NCBI GenBank assembly: GCA_028150825.1
Contig: JAOGIM010000002.1
Coordinates: forward strand, 1 to 64,000
Source: Paracoccaceae bacterium
GTDB taxonomy: Bacteria; Pseudomonadota; Alphaproteobacteria; Rhodobacterales; Rhodobacteraceae
Length of the DNA stretch: 64,000 nucleotides
Direction: 5' to 3'
The notes beneath the pieces were generated by a model. It ran no database searches. It worked only from the letters and a program-made list of their open reading frames with translations, and was not told the DNA's origin. Both the position numbers and the translations under genes were made by a program. Within the stretch, counting starts at the first letter, position 1. Each line of letters opens with the position of its first letter. This document shows positions 36,881-46,289 of the stretch, one piece after another.

Positions 36881-37563
36881 AACTTTCTGTTGACCTGGTC
36901 CACTTTCAAGAACGTCTTGGATATCACTTTGATGACGCAGAGCTTCTTGTTGAAGCGGTAACGCATCCCTCGGCGAGTACTCAGACACGTCGAGATAACC
37001 AACGGCTAGAGTTCTTGGGGGACCGTGTGCTGGGTTTAGTTGTAGCTGGCGCTCTCTTAGCGGCCGACAAAGACGCTAGTGAAGGTATGTTAGCGCCTAG
37101 ATACAATTCGTTAGTGCGCAAAGAATGCTGCGCTGAAGTTGCCCAAGACATTGAACTTGGGGCAGTGTTAAAGCTCGGTCGCTCGGAAATGTTGTCTGGT
37201 GGCCGACGGAAAACGGCTTTGTTAGGTGATGCTATAGAGGCCGTGATTGCTGCTGTTTTTCTGGATGGCGGGTTTGAAAAATCAAGGAATGTGGTTATAA
37301 AGCTTTGGGAAAGTCGTATTAAGAAGGTAAACCTACTTGAGCAAGATCCTAAAACAGAACTGCAAGAATTGGCACAAAGTTCTGGGTATCCCCTCCCACT
37401 TTATACGCTCATTTCGCGGGGTGGGCCGGATCATGAACCAGTGTTCGAAATAGAGGTGCAGCTGGAAAATGGTTGGACCAGTTCTGCCATCGCTGGAAGT
37501 AAGAGGTTGGCTGAAAAAGGCGCTGCGACTGGGCTTTTGAAAAAGATAAAGGATACCAAATGA
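36877..37563 (+). CDS. rnc: Ribonuclease III
   Basis: A 228-residue double-strand-specific RNase for rRNA processing. The catalytic signature is [14 protein letters not shown] near residue 42, with the second acidic box [18 protein letters not shown] near 112. The dsRNA-binding domain covers about 155-225 ([36 protein letters not shown]). GTG start overlapping lepB; stop overlaps the era ATG. Confidence 0.97.
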   Translation: MKLSVDLVHFQERLGYHFDDAELLVEAVTHPSASTQTRRDNQRLEFLGDRVLGLVVAGALLAADKDASEGMLAPRYNSLVRKECCAEVAQDIELGAVLKLGRSEMLSGGRRKTALLGDAIEAVIAAVFLDGGFEKSRNVVIKLWESRIKKVNLLEQDPKTELQELAQSSGYPLPLYTLISRGGPDHEPVFEIEVQLENGWTSSAIAGSKRLAEKGAATGLLKKIKDTK

Positions 37564-38465
37564 CCCGTTGCGGATTCGTAGCACTTATCGGTGAACCTAA
37601 TGCGGGTAAATCTACCCTGTTGAACCGAATGGTCGGAGCTAAAGTATCGATTGTGACGCACAAAGTTCAAACCACGCGCACCAGGGTTCGCGGAGTGGCG
37701 CTACAGGATGATACTCAGCTTGTATTTGTTGATACACCTGGCGTGTTCAAACCCAGACGCCGACTGGACCGGGCCATGGTTGCCGCAGCATGGGGTGGTG
37801 CCGCTGATGCGGATATCGTGGTCTTAGTCATTGAAGCCCATCGAGGTATAACTGTTGGTGTAAAAGAAATAGTCCAAGAATTAACCAACCTAGATAAGTC
37901 ACGGCCAGTTGTTCTAGCAATCAACAAGATTGATCGGGTTCAGAGTGAGGCGTTGCTATCTCTGACGCAAGAAATGAATGCGCTTTATGAATTTGCAAAC
38001 ACATTTATGATTTCTGCAGAGCGTGGACACGGTGTGTCAGATTTGAAATTGTGGCTATCTATGGAACTACCGACTGGCCCTTGGCTTTATCCCGAAGATC
38101 AGATTTCTGATGTGCCAATGCGCATGATTGCTGCTGAGATAACACGTGAAAAGCTCACGCTGCGTCTGCATCAAGAACTTCCTTATCAATTGACAGTTGA
38201 GACAGAAGACTGGCAAGAACGCAAAGACGGCAGTGCTCGGATTGAGCAGTTCATTTATGTGATGCGAGACGGACATAAAGGGATTGTGCTGGGAAATAAG
38301 GGTGAAACAATCAAAGCGATTTCAATGGCAGCACGGATAGATCTTGAAGAGTTTCTAGGTCGCAAAGTACATTTGTTCTTGAAGATTAAAGTGCGAGAAG
38401 GCTGGTTGGAAGATGCCCAGCGATACTCTGCCATCGGCCTTGATTTCAAAGATGGAAGTACATGA
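37560..38465 (+). CDS. era: GTPase Era
   Basis: A 301-residue GTPase that binds the 16S rRNA 3' end during 30S assembly. G1 is [14 protein letters not shown]3 VDTPGVF, G4 AINKIDRV and the G5 SAERG. The C-terminal KH domain ([37 protein letters not shown]) is complete. Overlaps rnc and the DUF1491 gene by 4 bp each. Confidence 0.98.
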   Translation: MTRCGFVALIGEPNAGKSTLLNRMVGAKVSIVTHKVQTTRTRVRGVALQDDTQLVFVDTPGVFKPRRRLDRAMVAAAWGGAADADIVVLVIEAHRGITVGVKEIVQELTNLDKSRPVVLAINKIDRVQSEALLSLTQEMNALYEFANTFMISAERGHGVSDLKLWLSMELPTGPWLYPEDQISDVPMRMIAAEITREKLTLRLHQELPYQLTVETEDWQERKDGSARIEQFIYVMRDGHKGIVLGNKGETIKAISMAARIDLEEFLGRKVHLFLKIKVREGWLEDAQRYSAIGLDFKDGST

Positions 38466-38785
38466 GAAATCTGAAGAGTGAGTTTTGGGTCAAAGCCTAT
38501 CTTAAGAGGCTAAGCCTCGAGGGTATTTGTGGGTTTGTTGTGCATCATGGTGATGATGATGCAGGTGATTTGTTGATAAAAATATCTACTCTTGATGGGG
38601 CAGCTCAGCTGTTTCAGCGCGAATATAATCTGCAGATGGGACAACGGGTCTGGAATTGTACTTTTTTTGGTAGCGAAGAAGATATAGATTTCTCGGTCAA
38701 AAAGAAATTGGGATTTGATCCAGACCTCTGGGTTTTAGAAGTTGAAGATGTGCAAGGCCGCAATTTCTTAGATAGCACGCTTTAG
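38462..38785 (+). CDS. DUF1491 family protein
   Basis: A 107-residue protein with the DUF1491 features FWVKAYLKRLSLEGICGFVV near the start, ADLLIKI-like strand (GDLLIKISTLDGAAQLFQRE) and FDPDLWVLEVEDVQGRNFLD at the end. The family is restricted largely to alphaproteobacteria and regularly sits between era and recO. Function unknown. ATGA overlap with era. Confidence 0.92.
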   Translation: MRNLKSEFWVKAYLKRLSLEGICGFVVHHGDDDAGDLLIKISTLDGAAQLFQREYNLQMGQRVWNCTFFGSEEDIDFSVKKKLGFDPDLWVLEVEDVQGRNFLDSTL

Positions 38786-38881
38786 AGCGCAGTGAACAGG
38801 GAAGGATGGCCCGTATTACCCGGTGTTTATGTGCTGGAAATACTTGCTGACAGAGCGCGTTCACAGCTATAGCCTACTCTT

Positions 38882-39610
38882 ATGGAATGGCGAGACCAGG
38901 GTATTTTACTTTCAGCTCAACAGCATGGTGAAACATCTGTCATCATTGATGTTTTAACTCCGTCTTTGGGGCGCCACAGCGGTGTTGTACGCGGTGGAAA
39001 ATCGCGCAAGCTCGCCCCAGCCTTACAGCCGGGCGCACAGCTCGATTTAATGTGGAAAGCACGCCTGCAAGAGCATATCGGAACATTCCAAGTGGACCTT
39101 ATACGGAGTCGCAGCGCTATGGTTATGTCGGACCGGAGTGCTTTGTTCGGCTTGGGTGCTGTCACTGGGATGTTGCTGGCGTTTCTGGCAGAGAGAGAAA
39201 CTAATGAACCCCTCTTTTATGCGACTGAACAGCTATTAGATTTGTTAGAGCACCCGGAGGTATGGCCAGTGGCCTATTTGCGTTGGGAGCTGGGTCTTTT
39301 GGAAATCTTGGGTTTTGGTTTAGATCTATCGACGTGTGCCGTGACAGGACAAGCTTATGACCTTGTGTTTATTTCGCCTAAAACTGGCCGTGCTGTTTCA
39401 CAAAATGCGGCTGGAAAATGGGCTGACAGGCTTTTACCGCTGCTTCCAGTTATGCTTGGACACGATACTGAAGATCTAACTGAAATAGTACAGTCTTTCG
39501 AAGTTTTGGGATATTTTTTTGAAAATTACGCCTGTCAGAGTCTTGGATTAAAACAACTACCCCTAGCCAGATCAAGGTTTTTGGATACATTGACAAAAAC
39601 CAATCGGTAG
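38882..39610 (+). CDS. recO: DNA repair protein RecO
   Basis: A 242-residue recombination mediator that loads RecA on SSB-coated DNA in the RecFOR path. The N-terminal OB fold reads WRDQGILLSAQQHGETSVII and LGRHSGVVRGGKSRKLAPAL; the helical domain includes YLRWELGLLEILGFGLDLST and VLGYFFENYACQSLGLKQLP. Last gene of the core block, followed by tRNA-Phe. Confidence 0.95.
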   Translation: MEWRDQGILLSAQQHGETSVIIDVLTPSLGRHSGVVRGGKSRKLAPALQPGAQLDLMWKARLQEHIGTFQVDLIRSRSAMVMSDRSALFGLGAVTGMLLAFLAERETNEPLFYATEQLLDLLEHPEVWPVAYLRWELGLLEILGFGLDLSTCAVTGQAYDLVFISPKTGRAVSQNAAGKWADRLLPLLPVMLGHDTEDLTEIVQSFEVLGYFFENYACQSLGLKQLPLARSRFLDTLTKTNR

Positions 39611-39701
39611 CTGTTTTAAATCACAGATTTCTTGAAAATCCTCTGGACAGTCAGAGCACCAAGCCCTAGATACCGTTTACTAGGCCATCTTTCGTCTGGA
39701 C

Positions 39702-39776
39702 GCCCGGGTAGCTCAGGGGTAGAGCAGTGGACTGAAAATCCTCGTGTCGGTGGTTCAAATCCGCCCCCGGGCACCA
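39702..39776 (+). tRNA. tRNA-Phe (GAA anticodon)
   Basis: GCCCGGG pairs with CCCGGGC, followed by A-CCA encoded in DNA. D-arm GCTCAGGGGTAGAGC, anticodon loop CTGAAAA with GAA at 39734-39736, and T-arm GGTGGTTCAAATCCGCC are all in place; 75 nt. The anticodon stem GTGGA/TCCTC has one T-T mismatch. An acyltransferase and a tyrosine recombinase follow, so the tRNA is a candidate attachment site. Confidence 0.95.
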
Positions 39777-40070
39777 TCTTTCAAAACGATATCAATGACT
39801 TATTTTTTTGCTATTAACGTTATGCGTGTGTATTTCAAAAACACACCTAACACACACTTTTTTGCGTGTTTGTGGGGCACGTTTTCAGGCTCAAACACTG
39901 TGTCTTAACCCTATTGGGAGAACATACTTGTGGAACTTTAAATAGAGTCCTAGCCATAAGAGCAAGATCTACAGATACACCAAAAACTTACATTACAAGT
40001 ACTAGTTCACTAGGCATAGATAGTTTAGCGTATCATCGGAAAGTTTCTGACATTAATGTAGACATTTTTT
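39777..40070. other. Region downstream of tRNA-Phe with GTGTGT/ACACAC repeats
   Basis: No gene is supported; the 70-residue ORF at 39866 overlaps the real acyltransferase start and has no site. Around 39820-39875 a GCGTGTGT is followed by two ACACAC blocks, a T-run and another GCGTGT, forming several short overlapping inverted repeats. It could be a terminator for the tRNA unit or recombinase arm sites. Confidence 0.4.
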
Positions 40071-41222
40071 ATGGCTGATCGCATACATAGTCTCGATTTT
40101 TTACGTGCCTTTGCACTTTTGATGGGCGTACTATTGCATGTGCTCATGCTCTTTTTAGAACCATTTGATGGCTCTGAACCAAGGCTTGGCGCTTCTATCA
40201 TCTTTATTTGGATTCATACGTGGCGCATGCCGTTATTCATGCTTTTGGCAGGGTTTTTTACAGCCCTTAGCTTATCTAAGAGAGACGTTGGCAACTACGC
40301 ATTAAACAGGTTGATCAGATTGGGTGTCCCTATCTTACTTTTATGGGCTGTCATTCCTGCAGTAGATGAAACAACGAGCGATATCTTTAAACTTCCTGAG
40401 CTTATATCGTGGGTCTTATATGATGTTCCTTTCACATTGCGTTTAGATCATCTCTGGTTCCTGTATTACTTGTTGATATTTTATGGCGTGTTGTTGCTGC
40501 TTAAGCGCATTACCCCAAAGGCTTTGAATTTTATCACAGATTATGAGCTGAGTTTTTCCCGCATTTTCGTTTTGTGGCTACCGATACTGATATTACTTTC
40601 TCCAATGAACAAACCAACAAGCGGTATCTTTGGAGATATTCCAACTACCTTCGGTGAAGTGAAACTTGGTTCAATGTTATTCATGGCTTCATTCTTTTTG
40701 ATTGGACTGCAGATTCAAAAGAGTGCGCGTTTCCTCGAGCAGTTACAACAGAAACGCTTTTGGCTACCCAGCTTGATAATAGTAAGTTTGGTGCCGATTG
40801 GCTTACTGGGCTGGGGCGGAATGAAGGATGAACCTTTCGTCTTTTCCAGCGTATTTGAGATGTGGATTGCCAATGGATTATCTGGCAGTGCAGCTTTGTT
40901 ACTTGTACTGTCGATAATGGGTGTTGCTATGCAGAAAATCTCATCGAGCGGCCCAATTCTGAACTGGCTGATAAAGCTTTCATATCCAATTTACGTATTC
41001 CATTTAATGTTTGTTATTAGTGTGAGTGGGACTTTGATGTTTTTGGGCGTCAATGATTTGCTTGTCGTTCTACTGGGAGTCACGTCAGGTATTCTTGGTC
41101 CTGTGATAATCTACTATGCGATAGTTTTTTGGACGCCGCTTGATTGGGTGTTTAATGGTTACAAAAACTCGAAGCATCGATCAAACTCAGCAGTTATGAA
41201 TCGGCTTGCAAGATACTTTTAG
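40071..41222 (+). CDS. Acyltransferase family 3 (OpgC/MdoC-like) membrane protein
   Basis: A 383-residue polytopic membrane acyltransferase. RIHSLDFLRAFALLMGVLLH carries the catalytic His region and Arg of the family; IHTWRMPLFMLLAGFFTALS near residue 47 and LDHLWFLYYLLIFYGVLLLL near 125 are further signatures, the latter closest to OpgC-type glucan succinyltransferases. About ten membrane spans. It probably modifies a surface glycan with a short acyl group. Lies between tRNA-Phe and the recombinase, so likely cargo of an integrated element. Confidence 0.88.
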   Translation: MADRIHSLDFLRAFALLMGVLLHVLMLFLEPFDGSEPRLGASIIFIWIHTWRMPLFMLLAGFFTALSLSKRDVGNYALNRLIRLGVPILLLWAVIPAVDETTSDIFKLPELISWVLYDVPFTLRLDHLWFLYYLLIFYGVLLLLKRITPKALNFITDYELSFSRIFVLWLPILILLSPMNKPTSGIFGDIPTTFGEVKLGSMLFMASFFLIGLQIQKSARFLEQLQQKRFWLPSLIIVSLVPIGLLGWGGMKDEPFVFSSVFEMWIANGLSGSAALLLVLSIMGVAMQKISSSGPILNWLIKLSYPIYVFHLMFVISVSGTLMFLGVNDLLVVLLGVTSGILGPVIIYYAIVFWTPLDWVFNGYKNSKHRSNSAVMNRLARYF

Positions 41223-41400
41223 TTAAATGCGCTTTGTTGTGCTCAATCTGACCGCAGTCTTAAGACGTAATTCCAACATCAACTACTGTGTCTAAACCAT
41301 AGTGAAAGAACACAGTCTCCAGAAAAAATCCTAAGATCAAAAACACACTTTGGTAGACTTGTCGGTGCTGTGAGCCATATAAATTGGCAAGGAGATTGGC

Positions 41401-42627
41401 GTGCGACACTTGCGAGATGATACTGTTTTGATTTTGGACGGTGAAGTTCGTGTGTATCGCCGCGAACGCAGCCGTAGATGGCAGGCTGCATTCGGCATTG
41501 ATGGCAAAGCTATTAGGATCAGCACTGGGAAAAAAGATCTCAATGAGGCCAAAGAAATCGCCCGCGATACCTATCTAGAATACAAGTTCCGACACAAGAA
41601 CGACCTTCCTGTGATCACCAAGAAATTCTCAGATGTAGCGCGACTTGCAATTGCTGATATGCGCAAACAGTTGGACGCTGGGTTAGGCAAGAAAGTCTAT
41701 GCAGATTACATCGTGTGCATCGAGCGCTACCTCATTCCCTATTTTGGCTCACAGTACGTAACCTCCGTTGATTATGAGAAGGTGCAAAGCTTCTATGAGT
41801 GGCGCAGAGCAAAGATGGGTAGGGAGCCCAAGGCAAGTACGCTCAACACACATAACTCTGCAATGAACCGCGTGTTTGATGAAGCTGTGGCAAGGGGCTT
41901 TCTGGCACATAAGAACGTGCCAATGCTTGTGAACAAAGGTGAGAAGAGCGAACGGCGTCCAGACTTTACACGTGAAGAATATGCCACAATGATCCGCAAA
42001 CTACCGCACTGGATCAAACAGGGCAAAGTGGGCAAACCCACCGATATGCGTCATTTGATGCGGGACTATGTATTGATCATGGCAAATACGGGCATGAGAC
42101 ACGGGACAGAGGCGCTAAACCTCAAGTGGAAGCATGTGACTCTATTTGAGGAAAAGGATCTGCAGTATCTAGAGATGAGCGTCTCAGGCAAAACTGGGCG
42201 CAGGGATATCATCTGCAGGTCAGGCACGATCAACTATCTCAAGCGCATACACGAGAGATCAGAAGACATCCGGCACATACCGTTTGAGGACCTGCTCAAG
42301 CAGCGTGTTGATCTGCCCGTGTTCAGATTGCCCGATGGTACTGTCTCAAAGAACATCCACCAGACGTTCCGCAAGTTCCTTACCGACACGGGGCTGATCA
42401 CATGCCCACGTACAGGGCAGAACAGGACGCTGTATAGCCTGCGTCACACCTACGCGACCTTTGCCCTGCTCAACGATGGGATGGATATACACGCTCTGGC
42501 TGTGCAGATGGGCACAAGCATTGGCATGATTGAGCGGCACTACAGTCACCTCACGCCGCGCTTGAAGAAGGACATGCTCACGGGCAGAAGGTATGAGTTG
42601 TCGCGGGATGAGTTTGAAGATCGCTAG
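41401..42627 (+). CDS. Tyrosine recombinase/phage-type integrase
   Basis: A 408-residue site-specific recombinase. The N-terminal region (YRRERSRRWQAAFGIDGKAI) resembles an arm-binding domain, residues about 80-180 the core-binding domain, and the rest the catalytic domain: Arg in NTGMRHGTEALNLKW near 234, the YSLRHTYATFAL box near 346 and the nucleophile Tyr in MIERHYSHLTPR near 378. In the usual HxxRH box the first His is Tyr here, and LGH is QMGT, both tolerated in some integrases. GTG start with AAGGAG six bases upstream. Probably serves an element in tRNA-Phe. Confidence 0.9.
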   Translation: MRHLRDDTVLILDGEVRVYRRERSRRWQAAFGIDGKAIRISTGKKDLNEAKEIARDTYLEYKFRHKNDLPVITKKFSDVARLAIADMRKQLDAGLGKKVYADYIVCIERYLIPYFGSQYVTSVDYEKVQSFYEWRRAKMGREPKASTLNTHNSAMNRVFDEAVARGFLAHKNVPMLVNKGEKSERRPDFTREEYATMIRKLPHWIKQGKVGKPTDMRHLMRDYVLIMANTGMRHGTEALNLKWKHVTLFEEKDLQYLEMSVSGKTGRRDIICRSGTINYLKRIHERSEDIRHIPFEDLLKQRVDLPVFRLPDGTVSKNIHQTFRKFLTDTGLITCPRTGQNRTLYSLRHTYATFALLNDGMDIHALAVQMGTSIGMIERHYSHLTPRLKKDMLTGRRYELSRDEFEDR

Positions 42628-42972
42628 AGTGAGGACAACTGATCAGGATCAACGTAAAGGGCGGATTGCGGACTTTCGCCGCGCCCGAAAATCAAAATAG
42701 GCAACCCGAAGAAAGCGGACGCTCGAGGCCGCGCCCAAGTACGTTTCAGGGTGCATCCGGAGAGATGGTCGACAGTGAGCCGTATCATATACATGTTGCG
42801 ACGTCGCGAATGTCGGCTTCTGTGTGGCTTGGACAGGGTTCATGAGAGCTCAATCAGCTAAGATGGCGTCGGTGTGGATTAATCATATAGATATACCGCA
42901 TATCATACGCGTCCCTCGATGATTGACGTCGCTTTTCTTGAAAGAACATACCAGTTTCAGCGCTGTTTATGT
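42628..42972. other. Intergenic, no feature seen
   Basis: The 345 bp between the recombinase and the convergent LysR gene hold no credible ORF, tRNA or strong hairpin. I looked for a copy of the tRNA-Phe 3' end here and found none. Confidence 0.5.
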
Positions 42973-43851
42973 TTAAGGATCTTGTGCATTATGCCCCTGT
43001 TTAAGCCCCGCATTCAAGGCACGCAGGCCTGCCACAGCCACGTTGATCTCATGAGGATTTCTGGGATGCTTGGAATGAACCAAGTAGGAAGGCCGGTTGA
43101 GGACAGGGGCGTCCTTTACGATATGCAGCCGGTTTTCCGCGAGATCATCGGAAACATAGGCACGCGGCATGTAGGAATAACACTCGCTGGCATAGAGATA
43201 CTCCAAGGCGATCTCTCCGTATCCGACGTTAATAGTCGAGGTCGCGAACTCTGGTAGCTTTTCCTGATGTTCTTCGCGGTATCCATAGCTCCAATCGACA
43301 AATATGTAGTCGGCTGGATCACACGATCCGAAATCACGCGCGATGCGTGAGACCATAATCAACTCGTCTTCCATAAAAGGCTCAACGACCAGTCCGGGTA
43401 ACCCTGACGGCATGTGTGTTATCGCAAGATCTAGGACACCTTGAGAGACGTAATCAACCAGACGTTCAGAATAATCCGCCTCAACTTGAAGGGCAAAGTG
43501 GGGATGATGTTCTTGCATCCAGACCAGCCAATCAGGCATAAACCGACGCCACATCGTCATATGCAATCCGACGCCAATCGTTTGTTTGGGGCTGGAGGAT
43601 CGCGCCATTTCTTGACGCCCTTGCTGCCATGTCTGGCGCATCGAGGCAGCGTACTTATAGAATTTCTTACCTGCATCGGTTAGCAGAACACCTGAAGAGG
43701 TACGCTCAAATAGCTTTACGTTTAGCGTGTCTTCCAATACTTTAATGCGCGAGCTGACGGTTGACTGTGTGAGGTTGGATCTCTCGGCGACGCGGCTGAA
43801 ATTACCTGTCTCAGATAGCAGTAAGAACGTGTTTATGGCATCGATATTCAT
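42973..43851 (-). CDS. LysR-family transcriptional regulator of the hydantoinase-type operon
   Basis: A 292-residue LysR regulator. Winged helix-turn-helix residues 1-60 (INTFLLLSETGNFSRVAERS, LTQSTVSSRIKVLEDTLNVK, LFERTSSGVLLTDAG); effector domain from about 90 (QTIGVGLHMTMWRRFMPDWL, LDLAITHMPSGLPGLVVEPF). It lies 47 bp after ridA on the same strand, so it is probably part of the operon transcript and an autoregulated control of it. A T-N11-A dyad upstream of hyuA is a plausible target. Confidence 0.93.
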   Translation of the reverse strand: MNIDAINTFLLLSETGNFSRVAERSNLTQSTVSSRIKVLEDTLNVKLFERTSSGVLLTDAGKKFYKYAASMRQTWQQGRQEMARSSSPKQTIGVGLHMTMWRRFMPDWLVWMQEHHPHFALQVEADYSERLVDYVSQGVLDLAITHMPSGLPGLVVEPFMEDELIMVSRIARDFGSCDPADYIFVDWSYGYREEHQEKLPEFATSTINVGYGEIALEYLYASECYSYMPRAYVSDDLAENRLHIVKDAPVLNRPSYLVHSKHPRNPHEINVAVAGLRALNAGLKQGHNAQDP

Positions 43852-43898
43852 AGGTGCTCCAAACCGAAATAGGGGCGGTTGACCGCAACCTTAGGGAT

Positions 43899-44357
43899 TT
43901 ATGAAATCTGAGCAATCATTTCCACTTCGACAGCGGCATTTCCTGGTAACGAACTTGCTCCCACGGCCGATCGCGCATGGATCCCCGCATCACCAAACAC
44001 ATCATGAAGTAAGTCAGAGGCACCGTTTGCCACCTGCGGGTGATTTGTAAAACCCTTTGCTGTGTTAACAAAGACAGTCAATTTTAAGATACGTTCGACA
44101 TGGTCCAACCCATCCGCCGCGGCGTGCAAAACGCTCAGCAGACGGAGTGCGCAAAGCTGTGCGGCCTTGTATCCTTGCTCAACTGTCAGATCCGTTCCAA
44201 GCTGCCCTTGGTATTTCAGAACTGTCCCATCCTTAGGCGTTTGACCCGCAAGATAGATTGTTCCATTTCTAACAACCCAAGGTACATAATGCGCAGCGGG
44301 CGTCGGTGTTGGAGGCAAGATCAAGCCCAACGAATCTAGGCGGTCTGCGATGCTCAT
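43899..44357 (-). CDS. RidA/YjgF-family enamine/imine deaminase
   Basis: A 152-residue protein of the RidA fold, in the longer subgroup (YjgF-like, LGLILPPTPTPAAHYVPWVV start). NGTIYLAGQTPKDG, AAQLCALRLLSVLHAAADGL, VERILKLTVFVNTAKGF and HARSAVGASSLPGNAAVEVE are the conserved strands; the Arg of HARSAVG is the substrate-carboxylate ligand of active RidA. It would hydrolyse the enamine/imine released by the PLP lyase two genes upstream. ATGA overlap with the racemase gene fixes the start. Confidence 0.9.
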   Translation of the reverse strand: MSIADRLDSLGLILPPTPTPAAHYVPWVVRNGTIYLAGQTPKDGTVLKYQGQLGTDLTVEQGYKAAQLCALRLLSVLHAAADGLDHVERILKLTVFVNTAKGFTNHPQVANGASDLLHDVFGDAGIHARSAVGASSLPGNAAVEVEMIAQIS

Positions 44358-45118
44358 GCCAGCGCCTTTGTGGCGGTAAACAAGCGCCCCCCTGCGGCCA
44401 TATCCCGATACGGCAGATTGAGGCGGGTGAGACATGCGAACATCAGCGCCTGATTACTGGTGATAACAGGTTTTCCCAACGCTTTTTCAATCGCAGGCAC
44501 GGCCTCCAATGCCCGGTAATCCGTGCACGAAATGACAATCGCTTGGGCATCACTGTGGTCTGCTTTCAAAGCCATCTCATAGGCGTCTTGCGGGGTCAGC
44601 GCGTTCTGCTCAAGGCTGCTCAACTCGCGCTCAAATCCAATTTCGTTCACGACATTAATCCCACTATCGCTCAGGAATTTCACGGATTCCGCGCTCAGCT
44701 TTCTGACATAGGGCGATGTAAACGCTACTTGTTTGGCACCGATATGCTGAATGGCCTCTACAAGTGCACCAGCCGTTGTGACCGCAGGGCGGCCCGTTAT
44801 TTTGGTAAGTTTAGCGCAAAATGCGGTATCAAATGCAGGATCATCCGCCAGAGTGGCCGATGTGCAGCCGTAAGCGATCAGGTCAACGCGGGCGTCCATC
44901 AGATCCTTGCAGCTTTGATCTAGAGACTGACGCACAAATTTCCGCATTTGCGTGGAATCAGGAATGGCATTGACATCATATCCGCCACTGCGTGCAGAGT
45001 GGATTGTAACGCCTGTGGGGCATAGCATCAGGCAGTCGGGCTCAACATTGGTGTTGGAGGACGGCACTATAAGGCCAATGCGCGTTGATCTGGGGGCGTA
45101 GTGAATATGGTCAGGCAT
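44354..45118 (-). CDS. Aspartate/glutamate racemase superfamily protein (maleate isomerase-like)
   Basis: A 254-residue protein of the Asp/Glu/hydantoin racemase superfamily. IGLIVPSSNTNVEPDCLMLC near residue 14 is typical of maleate cis-trans isomerases and arylmalonate decarboxylases. The two candidate catalytic cysteines are in AYGCTSATLADD near 80 and VISCTDYRALEAV near 197. The start at the Met of MPDHIHY lies 8 bp inside the end of the PLP gene. In a hydantoinase-type operon it could epimerise the substrate, but the N-terminal motif points more to isomerisation of an unsaturated or malonate-like acid. Confidence 0.85.
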   Translation of the reverse strand: MPDHIHYAPRSTRIGLIVPSSNTNVEPDCLMLCPTGVTIHSARSGGYDVNAIPDSTQMRKFVRQSLDQSCKDLMDARVDLIAYGCTSATLADDPAFDTAFCAKLTKITGRPAVTTAGALVEAIQHIGAKQVAFTSPYVRKLSAESVKFLSDSGINVVNEIGFERELSSLEQNALTPQDAYEMALKADHSDAQAIVISCTDYRALEAVPAIEKALGKPVITSNQALMFACLTRLNLPYRDMAAGGRLFTATKALA

Positions 45119-46289
45119 TTCTGTGTCCTGTCGAAATTTCGCGTTGCACTGCATCAATGGCTTGCCGCAAATCCGCAATTAAATCGTCGGTATTTTCAAG
45201 CCCGACAGAAACGCGCAGCATGTCGCGCGGTGTGGGTGAATCTGGTTTCTCCATACCTGCGCGATGCTCGATGACGGACTCAGTGCTGCCAAAGGAGATT
45301 GCCTGCCGGAACACTTGGACTTCGCTGGCGATCAGTTTTGCTGCGTCCTCGCCGCCCTTCACGCGAAAAGACAACATACCACCAAACCCGCCCTGCATCT
45401 GCCGTGCTGCGACGTTATGATTAGGATGCGTTTCCAATCCTGCGTAGAGGACTTGATCTACCAGATCGCAGCCGTCCAGAAATTGCGCAATCCTGAGCGC
45501 GCTTGTGGAAGCGGTTTTGACGCGAACCGCCAACGTGCGCATGCCGCGCAACAGCAACCATGCCTCAAAGCTGCCGAGCACCCCCCCATATTCATTCCGG
45601 ATGTTCTGGATATCGACCAACACATCCTCATGACCCTCGGCGACGACAACCGCGCCGCCGATCAGGTCACCATGACCGTTCATGTACTTTGAGCAGGAAT
45701 GTAAGATGATGTCTGCGCCATGTTCGAAGGGGCGCGTCAGAATTGGGGTGGCTACGGTATTATCGATCGCTACCAAGGCACCGGCAGCATGGGCAACGGC
45801 AGACACTTCCGCTATATCGGTGATTGCCCAAGTCGGATTGCTGGGAGTTTCCAGCCAGATGACTTTGGTTTTACCCTGCTGGATCGCTGCGCCGACACCC
45901 GCAGCTGTGCATGCGTCAACATAGGTGACCTCAAGCCCCCAACGCAGCCCGTGGGTGTTCATCCAGTCGCGCAGGCCTGAGTAGACGAGTTTCGGCAGAA
46001 TCACATGATCGCCGGGAGCGAGTCGTTGAAAAACAGACGTGATCGATGCCATGCCTGACGCGAACAGCAGGCAACCTGCACCGCCTTCCAGTGCATTTAT
46101 CAAGGCCTCCGGTTGCGCAAAGGTAGGGTCGTCGTCACGCGTGAACATGCGGCCTGTACGGTCCAAATCTGTTGGGTCGCGCAAGAATGATGTGGATGGA
46201 CGCAGGGGGGCCGCCATTGCATCGGTTTCGGGATCGATCCATCCTAACCCAGTCGCTGCGAGGGTTTCAGGGTGCAGTTTCTTGTTCAT
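45111..46289 (-). CDS. Cys/Met metabolism PLP-dependent lyase or synthase
   Basis: A 392-residue fold-type I PLP enzyme of the cystathionine gamma-synthase/methionine gamma-lyase family. LLFASGMASITSVFQRLAPG binds the cofactor phosphate, NPTWAITDIAEVSAVAH and VAIDNTVATPI hold the Asp that pairs with the pyridine N, and DIILHSCSKYMNGHGDLIGG has the Schiff-base Lys near residue 207. SFGSTESVIEHRAGM matches the substrate loop. Which reaction it runs is not decided; gene context with RidA favours an eliminating lyase. ATGA overlap with hyuB. Confidence 0.9.
   Translation of the reverse strand: MNKKLHPETLAATGLGWIDPETDAMAAPLRPSTSFLRDPTDLDRTGRMFTRDDDPTFAQPEALINALEGGAGCLLFASGMASITSVFQRLAPGDHVILPKLVYSGLRDWMNTHGLRWGLEVTYVDACTAAGVGAAIQQGKTKVIWLETPSNPTWAITDIAEVSAVAHAAGALVAIDNTVATPILTRPFEHGADIILHSCSKYMNGHGDLIGGAVVVAEGHEDVLVDIQNIRNEYGGVLGSFEAWLLLRGMRTLAVRVKTASTSALRIAQFLDGCDLVDQVLYAGLETHPNHNVAARQMQGGFGGMLSFRVKGGEDAAKLIASEVQVFRQAISFGSTESVIEHRAGMEKPDSPTPRDMLRVSVGLENTDDLIADLRQAIDAVQREISTGHRNA

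Noticed and set aside
39866-40078. 70-residue ORF after tRNA-Phe
   Set aside because: Overlaps the start of the real acyltransferase gene and spans low-complexity GTGTGT/ACACAC sequence.
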